Below are positions 35,006 through 45,920 of a stretch of DNA of 64,000 bases, piece by piece. A model generated the notes under the pieces. That model ran no database searches. It saw only the letters and a program-made list of their open reading frames with translations, and was not told the DNA's origin. Origin of the DNA: Meiothermus taiwanensis DSM 14542 (GTDB lineage: Bacteria; Deinococcota; Deinococci; Deinococcales; Thermaceae). A program made the translations under genes and the position numbers. The stretch is taken from assembly GCA_000482765.1 (NCBI GenBank), contig AXWR01000003.1:85299-149298 (forward strand), given 5' to 3'. The stretch's first letter is position 1. Each line of letters starts with the position of its first letter.

Positions 35006-36042
35006 GCTTCACTCCCTAAAGCAATCTCGCGGCGCTCGAGCGCGCTTCTTTGGGCGGCCTCGAGCAGCTCCATCAGCCGCACCGCCTGCTCGGGCGGCAC
35101 CGGGTTGGGCCCCCTGCCAAGGATGGCGTCCCGCACCCCCTCGTAAAAGCGCCGGTAGTCGCCCGGCTCCACCACAATGGGCTCGGGGGCCTGTTCGGGC
35201 CGGTGCAGCCAGGCTTCGCACCGGTCGGGATTCCAGTTGGGCTCCCCCGGGCGCAGGCCCACCCGCAGGGCCTTTTCCTGGGTATCCAGACCGTAGTGCA
35301 CCAGGCTGGCCTGGGTTCCGTGCACCACAAAACGCGGACTGCCCCCCGGCACCAGGGCGCTGGCATGCAGCACCACCCGGAGCCGGGGGTAGCGCAACAG
35401 CACGTGAAAGTAGTCGTCGGCCTGGGCACCGTACCGCTGCATCCCGATATCGGCGTAGAGGGCCTGGGGCCAGCCAAACAGCAGCAGGGCCTGGTCGGCT
35501 AAGTGGGGGCCCAGGTCGTACCAGACGCCGCTGCCGGGGCCGGGCTGCTCGCGCCAGCGGTTCTGCACCACCGGGCGGTAGCGGTCGAAGTGCGACTCGA
35601 AGTAGACCACCTCCCCCAGGGTGCCGGCCTCCACCATTTTTTGCAGGGTCATGAAGTCGCCGTCCCAGCGCCGGTTCTGGAAGACCGCGAGCACCCGCCC
35701 CTGGGCCTGGGCCAGCTCTTTGAGGGCCCGCGCCTCGTGCGCAAAAAGCGTGAAGGGTTTGTCCACCACCACGTGCTTGCCCGCCTCCAGGGCCCGCCGG
35801 GCCAGCTCGTAGTGGGTGGGGTTGGGGGTGGCGATCACCACCAGGTCAATCTGGGGACTCTCGATTACCTCCTCGAAGGTGGGGCTTACCCAGACCTCGG
35901 GCCAGTCTGAATGCACCTTCTGCGGCTGGCTGCTCTGGATGGTGACCAGGTGCAGGCCCGGCACCGCCTGAATAACAGGGGCATGAAAGACTTTACCGGC
36001 CATGCCATAGCCGACCAGTGCAACGTGAATGGGTAGGGTCAT
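35002..36042 (-). CDS. Gfo/Idh/MocA-family NAD(P)-dependent oxidoreductase (first of two)
   Basis: The 346-residue protein starts VALVGYGMAGKVFHAPVI, a Rossmann GXGXXG-like loop, followed by VVIATPNPTHYELARRALEAGKHVVVDKP, with the catalytic-type lysine in the DKPF motif. The segment WYDLGPHLADQALLLFGWP corresponds to the D-x-G-x-H-x2-D substrate motif. It resembles YdgJ/YvaA-type sugar or inositol dehydrogenases; the substrate is unknown. Its stop overlaps the next gene by 4 nt. The second family member in the window (42297) belongs to the ABC transporter operon and is quite different. Confidence 0.87.
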   Translation of the reverse strand: MTLPIHVALVGYGMAGKVFHAPVIQAVPGLHLVTIQSSQPQKVHSDWPEVWVSPTFEEVIESPQIDLVVIATPNPTHYELARRALEAGKHVVVDKPFTLFAHEARALKELAQAQGRVLAVFQNRRWDGDFMTLQKMVEAGTLGEVVYFESHFDRYRPVVQNRWREQPGPGSGVWYDLGPHLADQALLLFGWPQALYADIGMQRYGAQADDYFHVLLRYPRLRVVLHASALVPGGSPRFVVHGTQASLVHYGLDTQEKALRVGLRPGEPNWNPDRCEAWLHRPEQAPEPIVVEPGDYRRFYEGVRDAILGRGPNPVPPEQAVRLMELLEAAQRSALERREIALGSEA

Positions 36043-36074
36043 GATGCCTCCAAAAACACAAAGCTACCAATAGT

Positions 36075-37286
36075 CTAGGGCCATTCCAGCGCTTCCAGCA
36101 CCTGGCGGGCGACCTCGCGGCCCTGCTCGAGGCCGCCGCGGCCATCCACAAACCAGTGAATCCCGGCGATCACCCTCGAGTACGAGGCCTCCCTGGCCAT
36201 GGCTTCCCAGGTCTGGGCCTCCTGAGGGAAAAAGTGCTTGAGCACGGTCGCAGCCGCCCCGCTGATGGTCGAGTGGCCCGAAGGATAAGAGGGGTGCCTG
36301 GGGGTGCGAAGGTAGGGCTGCCAGCGCCGGTTGAAGCTGTGTACCCACTGCTCGGGCCGGGCCACGTAGTAGGTAAACTTGTCGCGCCAGCAGGCGATAT
36401 TGGCGTTGTGCATGGCGATATTGAGCACGGCCAGTATCGCAACAGCTCGTGTGGCATCCACCTGGCGCTGGCGCAGGATCTCCAGGGCCGCCTCCTGCCA
36501 GAGGCCCGCCGGGGTCACGGTGCCGGGGTCGCCGGCCCACTTATCGGCAATCTGCCGCCCGGCCTCGTCTAGTTTGGCCTGCTCTTCCCAGAACAAGGCC
36601 CGCTCGCGGGCAAACTCGGGCGAGTCCCAGGCCGGGGGTGGCGGGGCCTTGGCCAGGGCCTCGGGGGCCACCCCAATGGGCCGCACCGCACCCCAGCCCG
36701 GCTCCACCGCGGGCCGGCCCAGGGGCAGCACCCAGACCCCAGGGGCCGGGGCCGGGTACGTGGGGATCACCTGGCGGGCGGCCCCATCCTGGCGGCCCCA
36801 GGCCACCACCTGCAACCCCACCTGGCGGCCCAGGGCCTGGCTGATCTTGAGGTTGGGCTCCGGCCAGCCCTGGATTTGCGCCTGGCGGTAGATGGCCTGG
36901 GCGGTCTGGCGCACGGCATCCTTGAGGTTGGGAAAGGTGGGGTGCAGGTAGAGCATCACCTCCTGGGCGGCATAAGCGGCCAGCACGTTGGCTTCAATGG
37001 AGCGACCCCGGGTTAGGTGAAGCGCATCGTGGATGGCTACGCTGAGCAAGGCCAGCGCCCGGGCCGTGCGCAGGGGGGAGAACATCTGGGTCTGGATGCC
37101 CAGAAGCTCGAGGCGCTGGAGCTCACTCAAAGTCTCCCAGCTCAGTGCACTCTCCGGCAGGCCCTCCACCGGCTCGAGTTGCTCCAGCAGCCCACGCAGG
37201 GCCGGGGTGGGGGTGGCAATCCAGGCCCTGGACTGGCCCAGGCCCCAGCAGCCCACCAGCACCAGTACCCAAAGCAGTATGCGCAT
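36075..37286 (-). CDS. Exported vanadium-haloperoxidase/PAP2-superfamily protein
   Basis: The 403-residue protein has a signal peptide (MRILLWVLVLVGCWGLGQSRA) and an all-helical body. The complete vanadate/phosphate pocket signature is present: Lys303 and Arg310-Pro, then PSGH with Ser336, Gly337 and His338, then Arg371, His377 and Asp381 in SRVIAGIHWFVD. It could be a vanadium-dependent haloperoxidase or an acid phosphatase; chloro/bromoperoxidase-like bacterial proteins share this length. It is divergent from a secreted VCBS/ASPIC protein. The ATG lies 6 nt after TAGACT. Confidence 0.85.
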   Translation of the reverse strand: MRILLWVLVLVGCWGLGQSRAWIATPTPALRGLLEQLEPVEGLPESALSWETLSELQRLELLGIQTQMFSPLRTARALALLSVAIHDALHLTRGRSIEANVLAAYAAQEVMLYLHPTFPNLKDAVRQTAQAIYRQAQIQGWPEPNLKISQALGRQVGLQVVAWGRQDGAARQVIPTYPAPAPGVWVLPLGRPAVEPGWGAVRPIGVAPEALAKAPPPPAWDSPEFARERALFWEEQAKLDEAGRQIADKWAGDPGTVTPAGLWQEAALEILRQRQVDATRAVAILAVLNIAMHNANIACWRDKFTYYVARPEQWVHSFNRRWQPYLRTPRHPSYPSGHSTISGAAATVLKHFFPQEAQTWEAMAREASYSRVIAGIHWFVDGRGGLEQGREVARQVLEALEWP

Positions 37287-37292
37287 ACTTTC

Positions 37293-37298
37293 AGTCTA
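37293..37298 (-). promoter_or_regulatory. -10 box for the haloperoxidase-like gene
   Basis: TAGACT on the minus strand ends 6 nt before the ATG at 37286, consistent with a leaderless message. Confidence 0.4.
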
Positions 37299-37406
37299 TC
37301 GCTGCGTGCGCAAATTTATCGAGGAGGCACAATCAGTTTTCCCTCGAGGCAAGCCCCACCGCTCCGAACTGCGAAGCAATCTGGCCTCTTTTCCGCAAAA
37401 GCACCC

Positions 37407-37412
37407 TATACT
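37407..37412 (+). promoter_or_regulatory. -10 box for the VCBS/ASPIC gene
   Basis: TATACT ends 6 nt before the ATG at 37419, the same hexamer and spacing as at the MFS gene (18683-18688). Confidence 0.5.
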
Positions 37413-37418
37413 GCATTC

Positions 37419-39008
37419 ATGCCCTGGATGTGTTGGGTATGGGCTTTACTGGGTATCTGGCTGGGCCAGTGGGCGCTGGCCCAGGCAACGCCCATTTTTG
37501 CCGAGGAAACCCAGAGCTCTGGCCTGCAAAGCCGCTTCGAGGGCGACTATGTGGTGGGGGGCGGGCTGGCCGCCTTCGACTGCAACGGCGACGGCCTGCC
37601 CGAACTGGTGCTGGCGGGCGGCGCGCAACGGGCCAAGCTCTACCTGAACCAAAGCCCCGTGGGAGGGCCGCTGCGCTTTCGGGAAGAGCGCGGGGGGGTG
37701 GAGCTTGAGGGGGTGATGGGGGCTTACCCCCTCGACATTGACAGCGACGGCCTCCCCGACCTGGCCCTGCTGCGCGACGGCGAGGACGTTTTGCTGCGCG
37801 GGCTGGGCAACTGCCGCTTTGAGAACGCCAACCGCCGGTGGGGCTTCCAGGGGGGAAACACCTGGACGACCGCTTTTTCGGCTACCTGGGAACAGGGCCA
37901 AACCTGGCCCACCCTGGCCACGGGCGCTTACGTCAAGCGCAACACCACCTTTCCCTGGGGCACCTGCCGGGGCAACGCGCTGTACCGGCCTGCTCCAGGG
38001 GGTAAAGGCTTTGCAGCCCCCTGGCCGCTCGAGCCCAGCTACTGCGCGCTGTCCATGTTGTTTTCCGACTGGAACCGCTCCGGCACCCCGGCCCTGCGGG
38101 TCTCCAACGACCGCGAGTACTACCAGGGCAAAGGCCAGGAGCAGCTCTGGCAGCTTACTCCCGGCCAGCCCCCACGGCTCTATACCGAGGCCGAGGGCTG
38201 GAAGCGGCTGCAGATCTGGGGCATGGGCATCGCCAGCTACGACCTCACCGGCTCGGGCTACCCGGTCTACTACCTCACCAGCATGGGCGATAACAAGTTG
38301 CAGATGCTCGAGTCACCCGAGCGGCCCAGCTACATAGACATCGCCTTCCGCCGCAACGCCACCGCCCACCGCCCCTACACCGGCGGCGATGTGCACATGT
38401 CCACTGCCTGGCACGCCCAGTTCGAGGACGTCAACAACGACAGTCTGATTGATCTTTTTGTCAGCAAGGGCAACGTGGGCTTTATGCGCGAGGCCGCGGC
38501 CCGCGACCCCAACAACCTGATGCTCGGCAGGCCAGATGGCACCTTTGTCGAGGTGGGGGACAAGGCCGGGGTGGCCAGCTTTTTGCGGGGCCGCGGTGCC
38601 CAGGTGGTGGACTTGAACGCCGATGGCCTGCTGGACATCGTGGTGGTCAACCGGCTCGACCGGGCCCAGGTCTGGCGCAACCTGGGGGGGGCCAGCGGCC
38701 AGCCCTTGGGCAACTGGCTGCAGGTGAGGCTCCGGCAGCCGGGCCCCAACCCCGATGCCGTGGGGGCCTGGCTCGAGGTCGAGCTACCCGGCCGAGTTCT
38801 GCGGCGCGAGCTCACGGTGGGCGGCGGCCACCTGAGCGGCGGCCTGGGCTTCGTGCACTTTGGGCTGGGCCCGGCGGAGCGGGTGCGCCTGCGGGTGCGC
38901 TGGCCCGACGGCGAGCAGGAGGGCTGGCTCGAGGCCCCCAGCAACCGGTTTGTAGTCCTGGCGCGGGGCCAGGGCCTGCTCGGCTACACCCCCGGCAGAA
39001 GTTATTGA
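37419..39008 (+). CDS. Secreted FG-GAP/VCBS-repeat protein with C-terminal ASPIC/UnbV domain
   Basis: The 529-residue protein begins with a signal peptide ([23 protein letters not shown]). Calcium-binding-like repeats follow, for example [40 protein letters not shown] and [13 protein letters not shown], as in integrin-type beta-propellers. The C-terminus, around [24 protein letters not shown] and GGGHLSGG through [11 protein letters not shown], is an ASPIC/UnbV domain as found in CRTAC1-like proteins. It is extracellular or surface-bound; function is unknown. The frame is open far upstream, but ATG 37419 gives the signal peptide and follows a -10 box. Confidence 0.86.
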   Translation: MPWMCWVWALLGIWLGQWALAQATPIFAEETQSSGLQSRFEGDYVVGGGLAAFDCNGDGLPELVLAGGAQRAKLYLNQSPVGGPLRFREERGGVELEGVMGAYPLDIDSDGLPDLALLRDGEDVLLRGLGNCRFENANRRWGFQGGNTWTTAFSATWEQGQTWPTLATGAYVKRNTTFPWGTCRGNALYRPAPGGKGFAAPWPLEPSYCALSMLFSDWNRSGTPALRVSNDREYYQGKGQEQLWQLTPGQPPRLYTEAEGWKRLQIWGMGIASYDLTGSGYPVYYLTSMGDNKLQMLESPERPSYIDIAFRRNATAHRPYTGGDVHMSTAWHAQFEDVNNDSLIDLFVSKGNVGFMREAAARDPNNLMLGRPDGTFVEVGDKAGVASFLRGRGAQVVDLNADGLLDIVVVNRLDRAQVWRNLGGASGQPLGNWLQVRLRQPGPNPDAVGAWLEVELPGRVLRRELTVGGGHLSGGLGFVHFGLGPAERVRLRVRWPDGEQEGWLEAPSNRFVVLARGQGLLGYTPGRSY

Positions 39009-39051
39009 CATCCCCCCTTCTCGGTGGTACTTTTTTTTCGAGTCGAAAAAA
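39005..39051 (+). promoter_or_regulatory. Promoter and palindromic operator of the sugar ABC operon
   Basis: TTGACA (39005-39010), a 17-nt spacer and TACTTT (39028-39033) form a near-consensus promoter; the -35 overlaps the stop codon of the upstream gene. A perfect palindrome, TTTTTTCGA (39033-39041), central G, TCGAAAAAA (39043-39051), begins at the last base of the -10 and covers the expected start point. This is where a LacI- or ROK/XylR-type repressor would act. No regulator gene is in the window. Confidence 0.75.
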
Positions 39052-39105
39052 CCAGGGTCTTTCCATGCTCCTTTGGTCCATCGGCTCAGCTTAGGAGGAG
39101 GGAAC

Positions 39106-40143
39106 ATGAAGCCATTCACCAAGGTAATGGTGTTGTTGTGGTTTGCACTGGCCGTGCCGGCTTTCGCCCAGCAGATCATCGTGGGGGTGAGCTGGGCCAA
39201 CTTCCAGGAGGAACGCTGGAAGATTGACGAACGGGCCATCCGCGAGCAGTTGGGCCGCATGGGCGCGACCTATATCAGCGCCGACGCCCAGAGCTCGTCC
39301 GAGAAGCAGCTCAACGACATCGACGCCCTGATTGCGCGCGGGGCCAAGGCCCTGATCATCCTGGCCTGGGACAAAGACGCCATTCTGCCCGCCATCGACA
39401 AGGCCAAGGCCGCGGGCATCCCGGTGGTGGCCTACGACCGCCTCATCGAAAACAACTACGCCTACTACATCACCTTCGACAACGTGGAGGTTGGCCGCAT
39501 GCAGGCCCGCGAGGTCTTTAAGGTTCGGCCCAAGGGCAACTACGCCTTCATCCTGGGAGCCAACACCGACCCCAACGCCGACTTCCTGCATAAGGGGCAG
39601 CTCGAGGTGCTCGATGCCGCCATCAAGCGCGGCGACATCAAGGTGGTGGGCAAACAGTACACCGAAGGCTGGAAGCCCGAGGTGGCCCAGCGCAACATGG
39701 AGCAAATCCTCACCGCCAACGGCAACAAAGTGGACGCGGTGGTGGCCTCCAACGACGGTACCGCCGGGGGTGTGGTGGCCGCGCTGGCCGCGGTGGGTCT
39801 GGCCGGCAAGGTGCCGGTCTCGGGCCAGGACGGCGACCAGGCCGCCCTCAACCGGGTGGCGCGCGGGCTGCAAACCGTCAGCGTCTGGAAGGACGCCCGC
39901 GAGCTGGGCCGCCGCGCTGCCGAGGCCGCGGTACTCATGGCCCGTGGCACCCCCATGGACAAACTGCCGGGCCGCACCATTTTTGCTGATGGGCCCAACA
40001 AAGTCCGGATGAACGCCCTGCTGCTCAAACCCATCCCCATCACCCGCGAGAACCTGGATGTGGTGCTGCGGGCTGGCTGGATTACCAAGCAAGCCCTCTG
40101 CCAGGGGGTGAGCGGCACCAACGCCCCGGCGGCCTGCCGGTAG
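39106..40143 (+). CDS. xylF: Sugar ABC transporter substrate-binding protein, xylose type
   Basis: The 345-residue exported protein (signal peptide ending VPAFAQ) matches D-xylose-binding Xyl[54 protein letters not shown], and [27 protein letters not shown] and SGQDGD at the hinge follow. It captures sugar in the periplasm for the XylH/XylG membrane complex. The start ATG follows AGGAGGAGG. An intrinsic terminator after the gene probably makes it more abundant than the membrane components. Related aldose substrates cannot be excluded. Confidence 0.88.
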   Translation: MKPFTKVMVLLWFALAVPAFAQQIIVGVSWANFQEERWKIDERAIREQLGRMGATYISADAQSSSEKQLNDIDALIARGAKALIILAWDKDAILPAIDKAKAAGIPVVAYDRLIENNYAYYITFDNVEVGRMQAREVFKVRPKGNYAFILGANTDPNADFLHKGQLEVLDAAIKRGDIKVVGKQYTEGWKPEVAQRNMEQILTANGNKVDAVVASNDGTAGGVVAALAAVGLAGKVPVSGQDGDQAALNRVARGLQTVSVWKDARELGRRAAEAAVLMARGTPMDKLPGRTIFADGPNKVRMNALLLKPIPITRENLDVVLRAGWITKQALCQGVSGTNAPAACR

Positions 40144-40158
40144 CACGAACTATCTGCT

Positions 40159-40187
40159 AAGGGTGGGCGTGTTGCCCACCCTTTTTA
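40159..40187 (+). terminator. Intrinsic terminator between xylF and xylH
   Basis: AAGGGTGGGC (40159-40168), loop GTGTT and GCCCACCCTT (40174-40183) form a perfect 10-bp stem running into TTTTT. It lies 16 nt past the xylF stop, inside the operon, and would reduce expression of the downstream transporter genes. Confidence 0.88.
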
Positions 40188-40215
40188 TAAGCCAAACAAG
40201 CCTTGAATTGCACGG

Positions 40216-40221
40216 TATAAT
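40216..40221 (+). promoter_or_regulatory. Possible internal promoter before xylH
   Basis: A consensus TATAAT lies downstream of the internal terminator and 34 nt before the xylH ATG. I found no good -35 at 17 nt, so it may be weak or fortuitous. Confidence 0.35.
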
Positions 40222-40255
40222 CGGGTTCAACAAAAAAAAGAGCGGAGGATTTTTC

Positions 40256-41476
40256 ATGCAGATGCAAAGCACAGCAAGGGCCCGCACGAGCCTGGTGCAA
40301 AGCCTGGGCGTGGATGGCCGCATCCTGACCATGCTCATCGTGCTGGCGGTGGTCTGGACGGTATTCCAGCTACTCACCATGCAGCAGCCGGGCCAGTTTT
40401 TGAGTCCGCAGAATCTCTGGAACCTCTCGGTGCAGACCGCGGTGGTGGGCATCATGGTGGGGGGAATGGTCATGGTGATCGTAACCCGCCAGATTGATCT
40501 TTCGGTGGGCTCGATTCTGGGCTTTACCGGAATGATCATGGCCCTCATCCAGACCGTCCCGCCGCTGGGCTGGGGCGGCCACTGGCTCCTGGCGCTGCTG
40601 GCCGGGCTGGCGCTGGGCGCGCTGATTGGGGCCTTTCAGGGGTACTGGGTGGCCTACTGGGGGGTGCCGGCCTTCGTGGTCACCCTGGCCGGGCTGCTCA
40701 TCTTTCGCAACGCCACCTTCATCGTGGCCAGCGGGCGCACCATCGGCCCCCTGGACGACAACTTTAAGGTGCTGGGTGGGGGGCTCAACGGCTCCATCGG
40801 GGAGTTCTGGACCTGGGTGGTGGGCCTGGTGGTCATGGCTTTTGTGGTTTACCAGGCCCTCTCCAACCGCAGCCGCCGCCTCAAAAATGGCCTGCCGGTG
40901 CGCCCGGTCTGGGCCGAGGGGCTGGTCACCGGCACCCTGCTGGCCCTGATTCTGGCTTTTGTGCTGGTCATGAACGCCTTCCCCTACCCCGGCACCAACA
41001 TCCCTCGAGGCATGCCGGTACCGGTGCTGATTACCCTGGTGGTGCTGTTCGTGCTCAACTGGGTGGCCCTCAACACCCGCTTTGGCCGCTATGTGTTTGC
41101 CATTGGGGGCAACCCCGAGGCCGCGCTGCTGGCCGGTATCAACGTCAAGCGCATGCTGGTGGCGGTGTTTGCCCTGATGGGCATGCTGGCGGCCCTGGCC
41201 GGTGCGGTGCAGGCAGCCCGGCTCAACTTCGTGACCAACAGCATGGGCAACCTGCTCGAGCTCGACGTGATCGCTGCGGCGGTCATCGGCGGCACCGCCC
41301 TCTCCGGCGGCAGCGGCACCATCGTGGGGGCGGCCCTGGGGGCCCTGCTGATGTCCTCCCTGCGCAGCGGGATGGTGCTGATGGGCCTCCCAACCGAGTG
41401 GCAGAACGTGGTGCTGGGCCTGGTGCTTTTGGCTGCGGTCATCTGGAACACGGTCTACCTGAGGAACCGGAGGTAA
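40256..41476 (+). CDS. xylH: Sugar ABC transporter permease, xylose type
   Basis: The 406-residue protein is a BPD_transp_2 permease with about ten helices. [51 protein letters not shown] and [18 protein letters not shown] are typical of the ribose/xylose permeases, and [21 protein letters not shown] is the conserved C-terminal signature. The long hydrophilic loop around [15 protein letters not shown] is typical of XylH. ATG 40256 has GCGGAGGA 7 nt upstream. xylG starts 2 nt after its stop. Confidence 0.9.
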   Translation: MQMQSTARARTSLVQSLGVDGRILTMLIVLAVVWTVFQLLTMQQPGQFLSPQNLWNLSVQTAVVGIMVGGMVMVIVTRQIDLSVGSILGFTGMIMALIQTVPPLGWGGHWLLALLAGLALGALIGAFQGYWVAYWGVPAFVVTLAGLLIFRNATFIVASGRTIGPLDDNFKVLGGGLNGSIGEFWTWVVGLVVMAFVVYQALSNRSRRLKNGLPVRPVWAEGLVTGTLLALILAFVLVMNAFPYPGTNIPRGMPVPVLITLVVLFVLNWVALNTRFGRYVFAIGGNPEAALLAGINVKRMLVAVFALMGMLAALAGAVQAARLNFVTNSMGNLLELDVIAAAVIGGTALSGGSGTIVGAALGALLMSSLRSGMVLMGLPTEWQNVVLGLVLLAAVIWNTVYLRNRR

Positions 41477-41478
41477 CC

Positions 41479-42246
41479 ATGACCCCACTGGTCGAAATGC
41501 GCAACATCAGCCTGCGCTTTGGCGGCAACCAGGCGCTGGACAAGGTATCGGTCAACCTCTACCCCGGCGAGGTGGTGGGCCTGCTGGGCCACAACGGGGC
41601 GGGCAAGTCCACCCTGATCAAGGTGCTCTCGGGGGCCTACCAGGCCGACGCAGGCCAGATTTTCGTGAACGGGCAGGAGGTCACCATCCGCACCCCCCAG
41701 GACGCCCAGGCCCTGGGCATCGAGACCATCTACCAAAACCTGGCCCTGGCCGACAACCTCGACGCTGTAGCCAACGTTTTTCTGGGGCGCGAAAAAGTAC
41801 GGGGCGTGGTGCTGGACGAAGATTTTATGGAGCTCGAGGCCCGCAAGACCCTGGATCGGCTCAAGGTAAAAATACCCTCCTTGCGGCTGCCGGTAGCCCA
41901 GATGTCCGGCGGCCAGCGCCAGACCGTGGCCATTGGCCGGGCCATCTACTTCAAGGCCCGCTGCCTGATTATGGACGAGCCCACCGCCGCGCTGGGGCCG
42001 GAGGAAACCGCCAAGGTGGGCGAACTGATCAAAGCCCTCAAGGCCGAGGGCGTGGGCATCTTCCTGATTAGCCACGACCTGCACGATGTTTTCGACCTGG
42101 CCGACCGCCTCACGGTGATGAAAAACGGACGGGTGGTGGGCACGGTCTACACCCAGGACGTGAGCCACGACGACGTGCTGGGCATGATTATCGGTGGGGT
42201 GATGCCCAAAAACGTCCGGCCTGCTCAGGCACCCCTGCCCCAGTAA
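41479..42246 (+). CDS. xylG: Sugar ABC transporter ATPase, single-domain XylG/FrcA type
   Basis: The 255-residue ATPase has Walker [10 protein letters not shown], the signature [14 protein letters not shown] (Met for the usual Leu), Walker [13 protein letters not shown] and the switch [10 protein letters not shown]. Typical XylG or RbsA proteins are near 500 residues with two ATPase domains; this is one domain only, as in the fructose transporter ATPase FrcA, so it should act as a homodimer. It lies 2 nt after xylH with CGGAGG 6 nt upstream of its ATG. Confidence 0.88.
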   Translation: MTPLVEMRNISLRFGGNQALDKVSVNLYPGEVVGLLGHNGAGKSTLIKVLSGAYQADAGQIFVNGQEVTIRTPQDAQALGIETIYQNLALADNLDAVANVFLGREKVRGVVLDEDFMELEARKTLDRLKVKIPSLRLPVAQMSGGQRQTVAIGRAIYFKARCLIMDEPTAALGPEETAKVGELIKALKAEGVGIFLISHDLHDVFDLADRLTVMKNGRVVGTVYTQDVSHDDVLGMIIGGVMPKNVRPAQAPLPQ

Positions 42247-42296
42247 AGGTGCTATTTGGCTGCTCGAGTCGTTCAAGAACAGTGAGAGGTATCCAT

Positions 42297-43340
42297 ATGC
42301 GAATCGGAATCGTAGGGGCCGGCTGGTGGGCCGGGTTTGCCCACCTGCCCGCTTTCAAAGAGGCCGGGGCCCAGATCGCCGGCATTTACAGCCGCACCCC
42401 GGCCCATGCGCAAAAACTGGCCAGCGCCCACGGAACCCAGGCCTTCGAGCGGTACGAAGATTTGCTGCAACACTGCGATGCCGTCGCCATCTCCACCACC
42501 GACGACACCCACGCCCCCCTGGGCCTGATGGCCCTACAGGCCGGCAAACACCTCTTCATGGACAAGCCCCTGGCCCGCACCCTGGCCGAAGCCCAGGCCC
42601 TGCTCGAGGCCGCCCGGCAGCACGGGCGCATCGGCCTGACCGCCTTCACCAGCCGGGGCGACCTGGCCGCCGAGACCGCCCAGGCCATGGTGCGCGCAGG
42701 CGAGATTGGGGAGGTGCTCTACCTGCGGGGCTCCTTCCACGGGGGCTACATGGGCGACCCGGCCGGCCCCACCACCTGGCGGGCCAAAGCCGAGACCGGC
42801 GGGGCCGGGGGTGCGGTGGCCGACCTGGGGGCCCACCTCTTCGACCTGGTGCGCATGGTCACGGGCCTCGAGTTCACCGAGGTAATGGCCCAGGCCCGGA
42901 TCCACCTGCAGCGCCCCGACCCGGTCACCAACTACGACGAAGGGGCGGTACTGGCCCGGCTGGGCGGCGTGACCGGGGCTTTCTCGCTCTCGAGGGTGCA
43001 CATCGGCGCCGACCAGCGGCTCGAGCTGGAAATTCAGGGCACCAAAGGCGCCCTCAAGCTCTCCCCTGCCCTGTGGGGTCAGGGCAAAAGCGCGCAGCTC
43101 TGGCTGGCCCCGCGGCCCGGCTTTTACCGGCAAGTCCCCCCCGACCCGAGCTTCCTGCGGGGACGCAACCCCGAGACCTCCTGGGGGCATTTCCAGTTCG
43201 CTGAGCTGGCCCGGCGCTTCCTGGAGGGCATTGCCCAGAACCGACCCCCCACCCCGAGCCTCGAGGACGGCCTTGCCGCCCAGCGGGTCATCGAAGCCAC
43301 AGTGCAGAGCAGCCAGCAAAACACCTGGGTATCGGTTTAG
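42297..43340 (+). CDS. Gfo/Idh/MocA-family oxidoreductase in the sugar operon
   Basis: The 347-residue enzyme starts [20 protein letters not shown] with a Rossmann loop. [29 protein letters not shown] carries the DKP lysine motif, and [20 protein letters not shown] the D-x-G-x-H-x2-D motif. It follows the ABC ATPase by 50 nt with GAGAGG before the ATG, so it probably oxidises the transported sugar or its derivative. Xylose or a glucose-like aldose is plausible, but its substrate is not shown. It ends 58 nt before glnS. Confidence 0.86.
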   Translation: MRIGIVGAGWWAGFAHLPAFKEAGAQIAGIYSRTPAHAQKLASAHGTQAFERYEDLLQHCDAVAISTTDDTHAPLGLMALQAGKHLFMDKPLARTLAEAQALLEAARQHGRIGLTAFTSRGDLAAETAQAMVRAGEIGEVLYLRGSFHGGYMGDPAGPTTWRAKAETGGAGGAVADLGAHLFDLVRMVTGLEFTEVMAQARIHLQRPDPVTNYDEGAVLARLGGVTGAFSLSRVHIGADQRLELEIQGTKGALKLSPALWGQGKSAQLWLAPRPGFYRQVPPDPSFLRGRNPETSWGHFQFAELARRFLEGIAQNRPPTPSLEDGLAAQRVIEATVQSSQQNTWVSV

Positions 43341-43398
43341 AACCCGGCCCCCACCCTTGGGCCTTATGCGGGATGCGGTGTATTCTTTGCATATTGGC

Positions 43399-45774
<2,376 letters not shown>

Positions 45775-45792
45775 CTCGAGCAGCATCATCGC

Positions 45793-45816
45793 AACGCCAG
45801 GCTGCCCTGGCGTTTA
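45793..45816 (+). terminator. Terminator of glnS
   Basis: AACGCCAGG (45793-45801), loop CTGC and CCTGGCGTT (45806-45814) form a perfect 9-bp stem ending in TTT, 18 nt after the glnS stop. Confidence 0.78.
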
Positions 45817-45842
45817 TACCAGTGCTTCGGGGCCGGAGGACA

Positions 45843-45919
45843 GCGAACCAACCCCACCGGAGGAGGCGCACTGGGACTCAAAAAAAATGGCCTATAGGAT
45901 GACTATTTTGAATCCGGTG
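45843..45919. repeat. Copy of the hairpin repeat family, inverted relative to 47962-48045
   Basis: CGAACCAACCCCACCGGAGG leads into GGGACTCAAAAAAAATGGCC, TATAGGATGACTATTTTG and AATCCGG. Its reverse complement closely matches the copy at 47962-48045, including the subfamily-specific GGACTC arm and TAGTCATCC loop. It lies between convergent glnS and the sugar dehydrogenase gene. Confidence 0.85.
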
Positions 45920-45920
45920 T

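Noticed and set aside
39091..41488. Long minus-strand open frames across the xyl operon
   Set aside because: They mirror xylF and xylH, are His/Gln/Gly-rich and lack start signals; the plus-strand genes are certain.
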